This document shows, one piece after another, positions 46,058 through 56,300 of a stretch of DNA of 64,000 bases (the stretch's first letter is position 1; the number at the start of each line of letters is the position of its first letter). Below the pieces are notes generated by a model that saw only the letters and a list, made by a program, of their open reading frames with translations, had not been told where the DNA came from and ran no database searches. Source of the stretch: Sympetrum striolatum (Eukaryota; Arthropoda; Insecta; Odonata; Libellulidae); NCBI GenBank assembly GCA_947579665.1, contig OX388348.1:992001-1056000 (forward strand), read 5' to 3'. The position numbers were made by a program, and so were the translations under genes.

Positions 46058-49000
46058 ATGGACGAACGGGAGATGGGAAATGCACCCGACCAACCAGAGG
46101 CGGTAAACCGAAGAAACGGTGCGGATCGGCCGAAAGAGACGAGAAAAACGCTTGCTCTACCCAAGGAGATCCTACCAAGGCCACAACAACAAAGACCCGC
46201 CCACAGCGAACGAGAGCTCACCGAGGAGCAGATGATGTGGGAGTTGGAACTAGGCATCCTCAGAGAAGGGGACCATGAAACCCTCGATCGCATCGCCAGC
46301 GAACTCACCGCCGCCGCCCTTTCAAACTCGAAACCGCGCGCTCCATGCCCCAAGCGGAGGCAACCCCAACTATGGAGCCCCGCGGAACTTCAAAAACTAT
46401 ACCACAGAAAAAAGAGCGCGGCATTTGAAGCCATCACGGGGCCAAACAACCAGAGGTGCCACATCGCGGTGAGGGACCTGGCGATACACTTCGATCGCCC
46501 ATCACCACCTTTCAACGACGGACCGGCACCCTCCCCCATCCCCACCATGGAGTTCCTCAGGCTGGACGGGGAAGAGGAGAAACTGATGGGGAGAATAACT
46601 GAAGCAGAAGTACGCAAGCGGCTCGCGAAGACGTCCAATAGCGCGCCGGGCCCGGACGGCGTGCCATACAAAGCATGGGCGAAATTGGATCACAACGGGA
46701 GCACGCTTGCAAAATTATTTAATGCCTGCATGGACCTGGAGAGGGTACCACAAGCATGGAAAACTAGCAGGACGATCCTCATCCACAAGGGAGGAGATGC
46801 CAACGCCATCGATAACTGGCGCCCCATTGCCCTGCAACCAACTATCGGGAAGATATTTAGCGGCATCCTTGCAGACCGGATCTACGCTTGGGCAATCCGC
46901 GGCCGCCGACTATCATTCCCCACCCAAAAAGGCTTCATCCCCGGCGCGGAAGGCTGCTTCGAGCATAACTTCGTGCTCGGAGCGGCCCTCGAGGATGCAC
47001 GGCGGAACGGTAAAGAAATAGCCATGGCGTGGCTAGACCTTGCAGATGCCTTCGGGTCGGTGCCGCACCAACACATCGCCAGAGTGCTGCAGGAAATGGC
47101 GATGCCGAACGCAGTGATCCGCCTGCTGCTCGGCAACATGTATCACGAGCTAACAACGCAAGTAGAAACCGCCGGAGGAACGACACCCCCCATCACCATT
47201 AAGAGCGGTGTGCGGCAAGGGGACCCCCTCTCTCCCCTCCTCTTCAACTTAGCTCTGGAGCCACTCCTGCGTGCGGCCCTGCACAAACAGGCCACACACG
47301 GATACGCCATCGGGAGGAACACCATCTCAGCGCTGGCCTACGCGGATGACGTCGTCCTCATCGCGAGATCCGCAGGAGCCCTCCACCAATTACTCCATGC
47401 AGTCAGCGCCGCCGCGACGTGGAGTGGTCTCATTTTCAAGCCACGAAAATGTGCATCACTACACGTCGACTGCACCGGCGGAAGACGGCGACTGCTCCCC
47501 TCGGAATTTCTCATCCAAGGGAGACAGATGCGCCCACTGCAGGAAGGGGAGGGGTACAAATATCTCGGAGCGCCGCAGGGATGGCACGTGGACTCCACAC
47601 CCACGACAGCCATAGAGGGAATCATCCGGGACATCGACGCCCTGCACGGCAGCGGACTAGCACCATGGCAGAAGCTGGACGCCGTCAGAACCTTCCTGCT
47701 TCCACGACTGGACTATCCGCTCCGCATCACCGACTTCCCTAAAAAGGCACTCGCGGATGTGGAGCGAAAAATACACGCGGCGGCTAGAGCATGGATGTGG
47801 CTACCCACCCGCAGCAGCAGAGAGGTCCTTAACATGCCATCCCACCTGGGAGGGGTCGGTCTGACACCCCCCTCCGTGATGAAGGATGTCCTAAGCATCG
47901 CCCACGCCTTTAAGATGCTTACCTGTGGAGACAGCCGCGTCAAGGAGATTGCATGGGAAAGCCTCCGCGACGTGGTCCACCGGAAGACCGGAAGGGGAGA
48001 AGCGGCACCCGATAACAACACCCTGATGCTCTTCCTCTCAGGCTCATCAGAAGGACGGTTGGGCGCCGACGTCGGAGAAGCCGCCACCATTTGGTCCAGG
48101 ACACGGAAAGCGACACGAAACCTCCGCACCCACTGCCCCACTCTCTGGGAATGGAGCGACGCACGGCAAGAACCGGCGCTCCGATTATCACATCCATCGC
48201 CGACCGCCGACGCCCTCATCATCCCGCCATCCCACAGGAGACAAGCCGTCTCTCTCTTCCGGAAGGCTACCGCGGAGGGAATGCGTCGATCCCTAATTGA
48301 AAAGCGGGACCAGGGCAAGGTGCTGGAAGCGGCATCTCGTCACCCGGCGAGCTCCCGCTTTCTGCGGGACGGACGCCACACCCGCTTTTGCGAGTGGCGA
48401 TTCATCCACCGCGCCCGCCTTAACCTCCTCCCCGTCAACGCAGCACGGAGGGGAGCAGCGAGAAGAGACACACGGTGCCGCAGATGCGGCAGAGCGGAAG
48501 AAACTCTGCCGCATGTGCTAAACCATTACGCCACGCATTCCAATGCGTGGACAATGCGGCATAATTCCATTCAAAACTTACTTACAGCCAGCCTCCCGAA
48601 GGAGTGGACCATCCGAGCCGACCGCCGCATCCCAGGGGATCCATCGCTCCTGCGCCCTGACGTCATCGCTGCGGAGGAGCCGAACGGGCCGTTGCATATC
48701 ATAGATGTAACGGTCCCGTTCGACAACCGACCGGAAGCACTGGATGCCGCCAGAGCGGCCAAAATGCAAAAGTACGCAGAGAGCGCCGAGCGACTGAGGG
48801 TGTGGCACGGCTACCGACGGGAGGTACAACTGGATGCGCTGGTGGTGGGCGCCCTCGGCTCGTGGGACCCCGCGAATGACGCCCTCCTGCGAAGTCTCCG
48901 CATCCCCGAAAAGAAGATTCCGGCACTCCGGCGAAAGATGGTGTCCACCGCAATTCAATGGAGCCGCAACATCTACGTAGAACACGTGACCGGGGAGCGG

Positions 49001-49087
49001 CAATACCGCATCACGGAGGCCACGCTGGGAGCCGACGGCGAACCGACGGAGGACCCGTTGGAGCATCACCCAGCGAACGACGCCTGA
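46058..49087 (+). CDS. ORF2 of the REL-type retrotransposon: reverse transcriptase and restriction-like endonuclease
   Basis: About 1009 residues from the ATG at 46058; the frame is open further upstream, but only across the hAT insertion. RT blocks run from about residue 195: SAPGPDGVPYKAW, WRPIALQPTIGKIF, MAWLDLADAFGSVPH, SGVRQGDPLSPLLFN and LAYADDVVLIA (YADD near residue 428). A zinc-binding motif CRRCGRAEETLPHVLNHY lies near 807; the usual last Cys of HVLNHC is Tyr here. The restriction-like endonuclease follows: RPDV (about 866), then IIDVTVPF and K..KY. No N-terminal zinc finger or Myb domain typical of R2 was seen. The order RT-CCHC-REL means the endonuclease lies at the C-terminus, unlike in the APE-type Tx1 element at 752-6545. 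The frame is intact, but loss of the Cys may affect function. Confidence 0.85.
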   Translation: MDEREMGNAPDQPEAVNRRNGADRPKETRKTLALPKEILPRPQQQRPAHSERELTEEQMMWELELGILREGDHETLDRIASELTAAALSNSKPRAPCPKRRQPQLWSPAELQKLYHRKKSAAFEAITGPNNQRCHIAVRDLAIHFDRPSPPFNDGPAPSPIPTMEFLRLDGEEEKLMGRITEAEVRKRLAKTSNSAPGPDGVPYKAWAKLDHNGSTLAKLFNACMDLERVPQAWKTSRTILIHKGGDANAIDNWRPIALQPTIGKIFSGILADRIYAWAIRGRRLSFPTQKGFIPGAEGCFEHNFVLGAALEDARRNGKEIAMAWLDLADAFGSVPHQHIARVLQEMAMPNAVIRLLLGNMYHELTTQVETAGGTTPPITIKSGVRQGDPLSPLLFNLALEPLLRAALHKQATHGYAIGRNTISALAYADDVVLIARSAGALHQLLHAVSAAATWSGLIFKPRKCASLHVDCTGGRRRLLPSEFLIQGRQMRPLQEGEGYKYLGAPQGWHVDSTPTTAIEGIIRDIDALHGSGLAPWQKLDAVRTFLLPRLDYPLRITDFPKKALADVERKIHAAARAWMWLPTRSSREVLNMPSHLGGVGLTPPSVMKDVLSIAHAFKMLTCGDSRVKEIAWESLRDVVHRKTGRGEAAPDNNTLMLFLSGSSEGRLGADVGEAATIWSRTRKATRNLRTHCPTLWEWSDARQEPALRLSHPSPTADALIIPPSHRRQAVSLFRKATAEGMRRSLIEKRDQGKVLEAASRHPASSRFLRDGRHTRFCEWRFIHRARLNLLPVNAARRGAARRDTRCRRCGRAEETLPHVLNHYATHSNAWTMRHNSIQNLLTASLPKEWTIRADRRIPGDPSLLRPDVIAAEEPNGPLHIIDVTVPFDNRPEALDAARAAKMQKYAESAERLRVWHGYRREVQLDALVVGALGSWDPANDALLRSLRIPEKKIPALRRKMVSTAIQWSRNIYVEHVTGERQYRITEATLGADGEPTEDPLEHHPANDA

Positions 49088-49786
49088 AAGAAAGAAAGAA
49101 AGTCAATCACTTGCGTCCATGCCAATTGAACCTTGATTTGTATAAATATCGCTGAAATTAATATTGTAAGGCTGGACTATTTATATAACTTTGTACATAT
49201 CTTGTTTTGTGAAATGACCTTATTTTTAAATTCTGTTGTTACCCCTCTTGACTGATATGCTGGTACCAAACAAACGGGCCGCATGACCTTAGACTTTAAA
49301 TAGCCAAATAAAAAGGCTACAGGGGAACAACCTTCGTCTCGGCCATGAACTTGCTTGATAAATTATATAAATGTAACTGGAAACGAACGGCCGAGAAAAA
49401 GATATAACTGTAATTGATATTTAAATCAAACCATCGTCAGCCAACCTGAATGGTCTGTGGCTCGACGCCGCAAGGCAGCACTTGCTCCTGCAAATGAAAT
49501 GTATGATTATTATTTCGTAAAATAAACGTATTATCCTTTCTATTTGGAGAAATAGATTAGTCTAAAGTAAATTTGGCTGCTATTTATTGGGGAAAATCCC
49601 GGTTAGCGAAATGAAATACCAATTTAATAAAAGAGCTAAAGAGAGATGTTTATCTTCTCAAGTTGAGCCATGATGTTCAGGTAGAAGATTGACGACTCTT
49701 GGATATCTGAGCGATCTCCATCTTCGTGAATTCTTTATCTTTTACTGACCATCCGGACTCCGTGAATCAACCATCACTCCCTTTTC
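49088..49786 (+). other. 3' UTR of the REL-type retrotransposon and flank
   Basis: A short GAAA repeat directly after the ORF2 stop (49085-49103) is followed by about 430 bp that stay moderately GC-rich, with AATAAA-type signals at about 49305 and 49519. No poly(A) tail or terminal repeat was identified, so the end at about 49540 is an estimate. The last 250 bp before the piggyBac TTAA hold nothing recognised. Confidence 0.45.
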
Positions 49787-52762
49787 TTAACCCGGTAACG
49801 CCTAGCGGTACCGTGTGGTACCACCCGGTAGGGTATTAAGAAGGTTGAATTTTCTGATACTTCCGAATATTTTTCTAGATTTTTTCAGTTTTACATCTAT
49901 TTGCATACTTCGAGGCTCACGATTACAAAAAAATTGCTTTTGTTTGTCCTTATTTTTCGCCAATACCGATGTTTGAAAAAGGTGAATTTTCATGAATCCC
50001 AAAAAACACGCTTTTTTCGTGCAGACCTTCCGATTTTTTAAAAATATTTTCAGTTTCGTGGCTATCTACGAGATTTTTTCAAGTGGTATCAAATTTCAAT
50101 ACATCTAGCTATAGATGTAATTAGAATTTTAGGTTGCTAGTTTATTTATAATGAAGTTACAATGAGTTACATTTTACTGGTACCATATTGTACCGCTAGG
50201 CGGTTCCCGTTATACTTTTATGCGGGAAGCGGAAATTTCTTCTGCTACGACATCTCTATCGGATTTCTTTTGCACTTGCGATATTATTGCAAATAAATAT
50301 TTGAATATAGTTGCATTTCATTTATGTGCACCCCAAAAATATATCTAGTTTAGTCGTTTTCGATGATTTAGGCTGAATTCTGAGGTATGGATTTACCCTT
50401 TTCGGGCTCTTGACGTACACCCTTGACCGGATTAGGAAGAGACAGATGTTGGGTCCGGTTGTAAAAATGAACCATTTCTCTAAAGGAGCGAAATAAGCTA
50501 ATAGATGAGGAGTGGCGGAAGGGAATACCACCGTAAACTCCGAAGATGGCTGGCAAAAAGCGTGGAACACGCGACCTGAGACAATTCGGAAAGATATTGT
50601 ATTCTTTTGGCCTTCCGTTTCTCCATCGCGAACAACCGAGCAATATTTGCGCCTTTTACTCCTAATCCTGAGTTACACTTCCAAGGAGCGTTTGGATAGC
50701 TGAACTACGTAAGAGATCTCACACACGCGAACAGGTGATCCTTTGGGATGATAAAGACATCACCGTCCATGACGCGATTTTTCCTAATCCTGATTACTCT
50801 TCCTTTCGTGAGGTGTCCCCAACCCAGGCTTTTGAGCGTTTTTTGACGAAGAAGTCGTTTCACATCTGGTGATGGAATCGAATAAGTATGCCCTGTTCTG
50901 CAATTGTGGAAATCCGAATGTAACAGCTGAGGAAATGAAATTGTTTGTTGCAATTCTCTTCCTCAGTGGGTACAATACGGTTCCTAGTAAAAGGCACTAT
51001 TGGGACGCAGCTAACGGCATAAGGAATTAACATGCTTATAAGTCAATGAGGCGAGATAGATTTTTGCAAATTAACCGATGTATTCATTGCTTTGAAAATA
51101 CTGCTGTTGATACCTCCGATAGAAGGTGGAAATTGCGCCCTCTTATGAATATGTTAAAGAAAAAAATTAGTGAATATTTCAAAGAGAGTAGTGCGTTTCG
51201 AGTTTCGATGAGTCCATGGTTTCATATTTTGAGAGGCATAGATGCAAACAATTCATTCGAGGGAAGCCCATAAGATTTGGTTATAAGGTTTGGTGTCTCA
51301 ATACCCCAGATGGATACCTTGTAAATTTTGAAACTTATTAGGGAAATAGTCCCAGGAAAGTGGAAAGCTACGAGAAAGAATTAGGAAAGGCCGCAGAACA
51401 TTTAGTTGGAATGACAGATGAACTGAAACAGAAAGAGTTACCTTCCCGATTCTATTTTGATAATTATTTCACGAACTACGACTTAGTGAAATATCTTCAC
51501 GGAAGGAATTATGGTGGAACAGGAACAGTGAGGGAAAATAGAATTCTTCCCCCTGCTATACGCCTCTGGCGGCTGGCGGGGTATATACCTAAATCTAAAT
51601 ACCTAAAAAATGTTCTCTGAAGCTCTCTAAGGAATTAGCAAAGTTAAAGCGAGTATCTTTTGAGGCCAAAAGATCCGTGAAAAACAACATTCTCGAGGAG
51701 AAATGGGTGGATAATGCTGTCGTTTCGGTTATGTCCTCATGTCACGGAATTAATCCGATATCTGGGGTTGGGAGATTCTCCAAAAGTGAGAAAGAAAGAC
51801 TACTTGTGCCACGGCCCGCGATGTTTTAGGCAAATACAATACATTTATGGGGGCACAGATCGAATGGACTGGAATATTTCTCTTTATCGTGTGGGTGTCA
51901 GAGGAAAGAAATGGTGGTGGCCCATTTTTACGTGGATGCTTGATTCCGTGATGCACAATGCATGGTTGTTGACGAGGAAAACAGGGAAAAGTACAACCCA
52001 GTTAGAGTTCCGATGGGTAGTTGCGCAGACTTACCTGGAGAGATTCAAGAATACGCCGAAATCTGTAGGACGTTTACCTGCGTCCATAAGCAGTGAAATT
52101 GGAATGATGTATGTAAACTAATCATGAGATAATATTTTGACATACAACAGTCTGCATATTATTACTAAAAGCGGGTTTTCTTTCCAGTGTTTCTGATGAA
52201 ATAAGGTACGATGGGTACAACCACCTCGTGCAATCCGACACCCAGAGGCGAAGGTGTGCCCATGAAAATTGTACGAGCAGAACACGAACGGAGTACGGAA
52301 AATGTAATGTAGGGCTATGCATTGACTGTTTCACAAAATTCCACATTCTGCAGTAATACGATGAAGTCACTATGGCAAACTGTTTATTTACTTTCACTAT
52401 TTTTGACTTTGAGGATTCCTGTAAAATTTATATAATTTTTAAAATCTTAGGGCAATAATTTGTTTAAACATATTCTTATAATTTTTATGATATTTCATGT
52501 TAAAAATGTAAAAATAAGCTGAAAAATACAAAATAATTAATAATTTGTTCAGCTAGCTCTACATTTCCGAAAATTCCTTAAACCTTCAATTTTATACCCC
52601 CAAGCGCCTAGCGGTACCATATAGTACCAGGCTATATCTCCGTAACTAATGATGTTAAAAGAAAACGGATTGGATAAATTGACTTAGATAGTAATACGTA
52701 TTAACATACTTGATTATAATTAAATTCGAAGAAAATTTTTTTTCCAGGCGTTACCGGGTTAA
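49787..52762 (+). mobile_element. Decayed piggyBac transposon with TTAA duplications
   Basis: The element 49791-52758 begins CCCGGTAACGCC and ends GGCGTTACCGGG, flanked by TTAA at 49787-49790 and 52759-52762. TTAA duplication with CCC...GGG ends is diagnostic of piggyBac. A palindromic subterminal motif, GCCTAGCGGTACCRTRTRGTACC, occurs at about 49800 and 52606 (plus) and inverted at about 50180-50203. Confidence 0.95.
50703..52356 (+). pseudogene. piggyBac transposase relic
   Basis: Family landmarks occur in order but in several frames: FERFLTKK (about 50830), AILFLSGYNTVPSKRHYWDA (about 50950), MRRDRFLQINRCIHC (51046), FDESMV (first catalytic Asp, about 51206, a different frame from the preceding piece), [14 protein letters not shown] (about 51254), RFYFDNYFTNYDL (second Asp, about 51447), GGTDRMDWNISLYR (third Asp, about 51850) and a C-terminal cysteine-rich end, RRRCAHENCTSRT then CNVGLCIDCF. 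The Asp triad positions survive, but stops (for example in FETY-stop near 51340 and after GIRN near 51028) and at least three frame changes show the gene is dead. The length to the stop at 52356 is about that of a full transposase. Confidence 0.9.
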
Positions 52763-53233
52763 TGTCTATTTGCTTTAAGTTTCATGCAGAGTCATAGATC
52801 GATAGGGATATTGTATATTAGACATGCTAACCGATGATTCTAATCTTTCATATTACTTTTTAATACCGTTACACTTAATCCTATGATAAGTAATCAGATA
52901 GCACTTACTATGTATTTATGAAAACAGAAACAATAGTGGATAGCTGTGGGTATTCATTAAACTTACGTGAATACTATAATAGGTTATATGGAATGGTATG
53001 GCTAGGTGGCGTGGAAGTAGCTATAGCAGTGGTGGCGAACCACGCGTTCTTAAAAATACACTAAATTTGTTTCGTTACGCAGAACTCTCACTATGTTATT
53101 TGTATAATGTATGTTTTCATTAATAATGAAGTCCCTCAGTAAATAAGCATGGATTCTATTCATTAGAATGAGATGCTTAGGTTGGATGGAAGTGTGTTCC
53201 CTATTACATTAGGATTTCATTTATTTCTGTATA
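52763..53233. other. Gene-free stretch
   Basis: AT-rich, no ORF or repeat recognised. Confidence 0.4.
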
Positions 53234-53310
53234 GGCTCCCGGATAGTCGTGTGGACGTCGCGTTTGCCTTTGGTGAAAGCGGTCACGGGTTCGATTCCCG
53301 GTGGGAGCCA
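53234..53310 (+). tRNA. tRNA-like sequence (pseudogene or SINE head)
   Basis: GGCTCCC at the 5' end pairs with GGGAGCC at the 3' end (7-bp acceptor stem), followed by a genomic A. A T-arm-like ACGGGTTCGATTCCCGG includes a perfect B box. The A-box region (GGATAGTCGTGTGGACG) is poor and the anticodon arm (around GCCTTTGGTG) is irregular with a bulge, and one extra base sits between T arm and acceptor. The identity cannot be read reliably. It is followed by ATAC/TACTACT repeats at about 53350-53366, so a short tRNA-derived SINE is equally possible. Confidence 0.5.
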
Positions 53311-56300
53311 ATGTGCGAAATTACCTAAGCTATCGAAGCACTTTTTACAATACTACTACTACTATTTCTGTATCAAGTGTGAAATTCAACTTATAAAGTT
53401 AAGTAAAAACTTGGTTAATTCGTACTTACGTTTACTAACTCTCCCTATTTATAACTTAATTACTCAGATTATAGTTCAATACTTAGAAGATTACTTCCAC
53501 GTATCTTTCTAGTCGGAAGTTCACTTTATATGGTTCACATTAGGTACTTAAGTTCCACTAAACTTACTTTCCGGGAGAGTGCTCTTAGTTGTGGCTTTAT
53601 TTATGCTCCATTACCTCTTTTGTCTTGCTGACAGATGTTTTCAGGGCACATTAGGGGTGGATAAATCGACCTATTCCTGGCTCATTTCATTCGATTGCCT
53701 GAATGCGAGCTTCCCTCGAGCAGCGGTTTTCCATGGATTCTTACAAACAAATGGTCCATAGTTAATTCAAATAAATCTGTTTCCCCTTCTAATACCTTGG
53801 CATGAAAATACTGTGGATTAAAATGTGGGATTATCCGATAAGTAACGATACCTATCTGAATCCAGTCTTATCTTCAGAAGTACTTCCAAAGTAGAGTCTT
53901 ACTTAAACCGGAACCACTAACCAAAGAAAGAATTTAAACTCTAGTTACCATAACGCTTATCCCCTGCTAAGAAAACTAAATAACCGAGCCGTAACCAGGA
54001 GCCCAAATAATTTCACTTAACTTCAGTTATCCTTAAGTAGCACCAATAATTGAAATTTAATTCAGTAATTTTCATTGTCTGTTTCAAAACATTAAAAATT
54101 CACGCGATTCTTATTTTCATTTAAACTATCCGATGCTAGGTAAGGGCAACGTTAAGTTTCTATCCGTTTTCCATACCAAATCCTAGCCGAAAAGTTTTGA
54201 TGTAAATAAATTGAAAAAATAGCAAACGAGGTATCCGTTTTTTCTATACAGACCTCAACTATATGTTTCTAATAAGTTCTCCATAAAATTTATCATTATT
54301 TTCGCATTACCAGAGGGTAATTAATTACATTACTATTCGTCAAAGGCTACGTTCAACTCCTATACGGAGAAAAGTCGAAACATCTGAAAACATTGCAAAC
54401 AGTGCTACTGCTATTGAGGTCACTTGCACTTTCTTCTAAACTTCGCTCATTTAAATCCCGCCTACCTATGCCATAAGAAAGGATATCAATACTGGTTTCT
54501 GTTTCCAGTGCATACATCAGGGCTGAATTTATAAAGGTAATTTATATCGTATTCCATGGTTAGCATGCTAACACTTAATCTCGAGTTCCCAGGTTCGTGT
54601 CCCAGATTTTTCCGTTAGGGATTGGTGAATGATTATCCATCGTAATTTATTATTATCGTCTACATCGAAGTAAGTAATTACTGGCTATTTTATGGGCTGT
54701 TTTATATAATTAAATATTGGTTTTCTTATCACTTTATGTTTGATTTGGCATTGCAAGATTATTATGGGTATTGTATAATCGAATAAATTATAAGTTACCT
54801 TTTCTTTTCCTTCACGTCTGGTGATCCAACCGCTTGTCTCGAATTCTTTAAATAGCGGTCCTTTTAGAGTACATCTTAAGAGGTTTCCATTGCTTACTCT
54901 TCTAAGTGAACATAAGATTGAAGTTGTTTAAATAAACAAGTTTTGGTATAGCATTAGATATATAATCTCTCAATGGAAAGGTATGTAAGTTTGTAAACAA
55001 TTCTATTATCTTTCACGTACACATTACTGTTTAAATAGTGGTATACAAATTTTAGATATAAGTAGTAAACAAGCCTAAAACTCTCCTTCTGCCACAAAAG
55101 CTCATCCATTATGATTAGCATCGAATTATTCTCTAGATTTGAAACATTACAATAAAAAAAACTCATGTTGGAGAGAAATATCGGTAACCTCAAAAACTCA
55201 TGGAAAAATCAGTCATTTGGAAGTCTTTAACTTTTTTCTTAGTGTTACTCAAAGTTTATTTATGTGAAATGGCGAGAAAATTATAGGCAGGGGTGTTTTG
55301 CACGCATCCCCTGAGAATGGGTTTCCTTACCGAAGTGCATATTCCTCAAGAGGTATTCCTTTCGCCGATGCTGTGATGGATGCTTGCAAATTCCTTCGCC
55401 AGAGGGCTCTGAAGAGGGTCTCGAGGATGCTTTCTATCGAGCGAATAGCCTCAACTGAGGATGCGCGGCTAAAACAACGGAAAAACTTCTCCAGCCTCAG
55501 ATTTCTTTTGCGTTTACTTGCAAAAGTGCTCCGCGGGCTCTCCTTTTACATTTTAAGTTGCCTTTTGGCTTCACGCAAACGAAAAATTTTTCGACTATTT
55601 ACTGACAAATATCGATCGGAATGTTCCAGCGATCCGTTTACTTCACACACTTCATCGTTTACTGATTTTTCTCCGGATAATTTTAATCATTCGTGTAGGC
55701 CCTCGCTATTCACAGATCAGCATTTTGATTGCTTTGAATGCTTTCTTTGACTATTGTGGTTGTGAAAGAGTTCAATCGCTCTGCCCTTCCTGCCGCTTTG
55801 TATGCGTTCATTCGGCCGATCGATGTTTCGCTTTTCACATTGTCTCCAGCTGCATTTTCAGCCATTTTACTAGTTAAACTACCACTGCAAAGTGTTAAAT
55901 GTCATTGTTATTGATTAGGAAAATGTTAGCGAATTTGTGGTGATTTTTAAATTAATGTACTCTTTCATTCCTTTCATGCTACTTTGGCTATGAATTTAAC
56001 CTTCAAATTACAAATACATAATTGTAAGGACTAGTTGTGGGAGCAACTTATCAAGAGACGCATTATGTTTACAAATATTAATTCATATAAGGTTTTTCTA
56101 ATGTTAAGAGTCATTCCTATTCTCATAGTACAGTATAATGCTGAACTAAGCACGAAATTAACCCATTATACTTGCATAAGCTCTCAGTATACGTAAAAGT
56201 TTGAAATATACGATTTCAGGAAATTTTTGTGAGTATTTTATACCAAGTACTCTTTAATCCTTTAATGTAAGAGATAATGAGTAATGATTTACATTTTCTA

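Larger units (their letters stand above)
39904..49540 (+). mobile_element. REL-endonuclease (R2/NeSL-group-like) non-LTR retrotransposon, interrupted by two transposons
   Basis: Composite of ORF1 (39904-41049, 44761-44865, 46041-46106), ORF2 (46058-49087) and a 3' UTR. GC content is much higher than in the flanks. Nested inside are a CACAGTG-ended transposon (41050-44755) and a hAT-type element (44866-46032), each flanked by its own target duplication. Counting one duplication copy per site, ORF1 stays open over 439 codons including the stop and overlaps ORF2 by 49 nt in the -1 frame. The RT plus C-terminal restriction-like endonuclease order places it in the early-branching non-LTR groups (R2, R4, NeSL, Hero, Utopia); which one cannot be told. 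Both outer ends are uncertain. Confidence 0.8.

Noticed and set aside
55298..55750. 150-codon open frame
   Set aside because: Composition is unremarkable and no domain or homologue is recognised; could not be supported as a gene.
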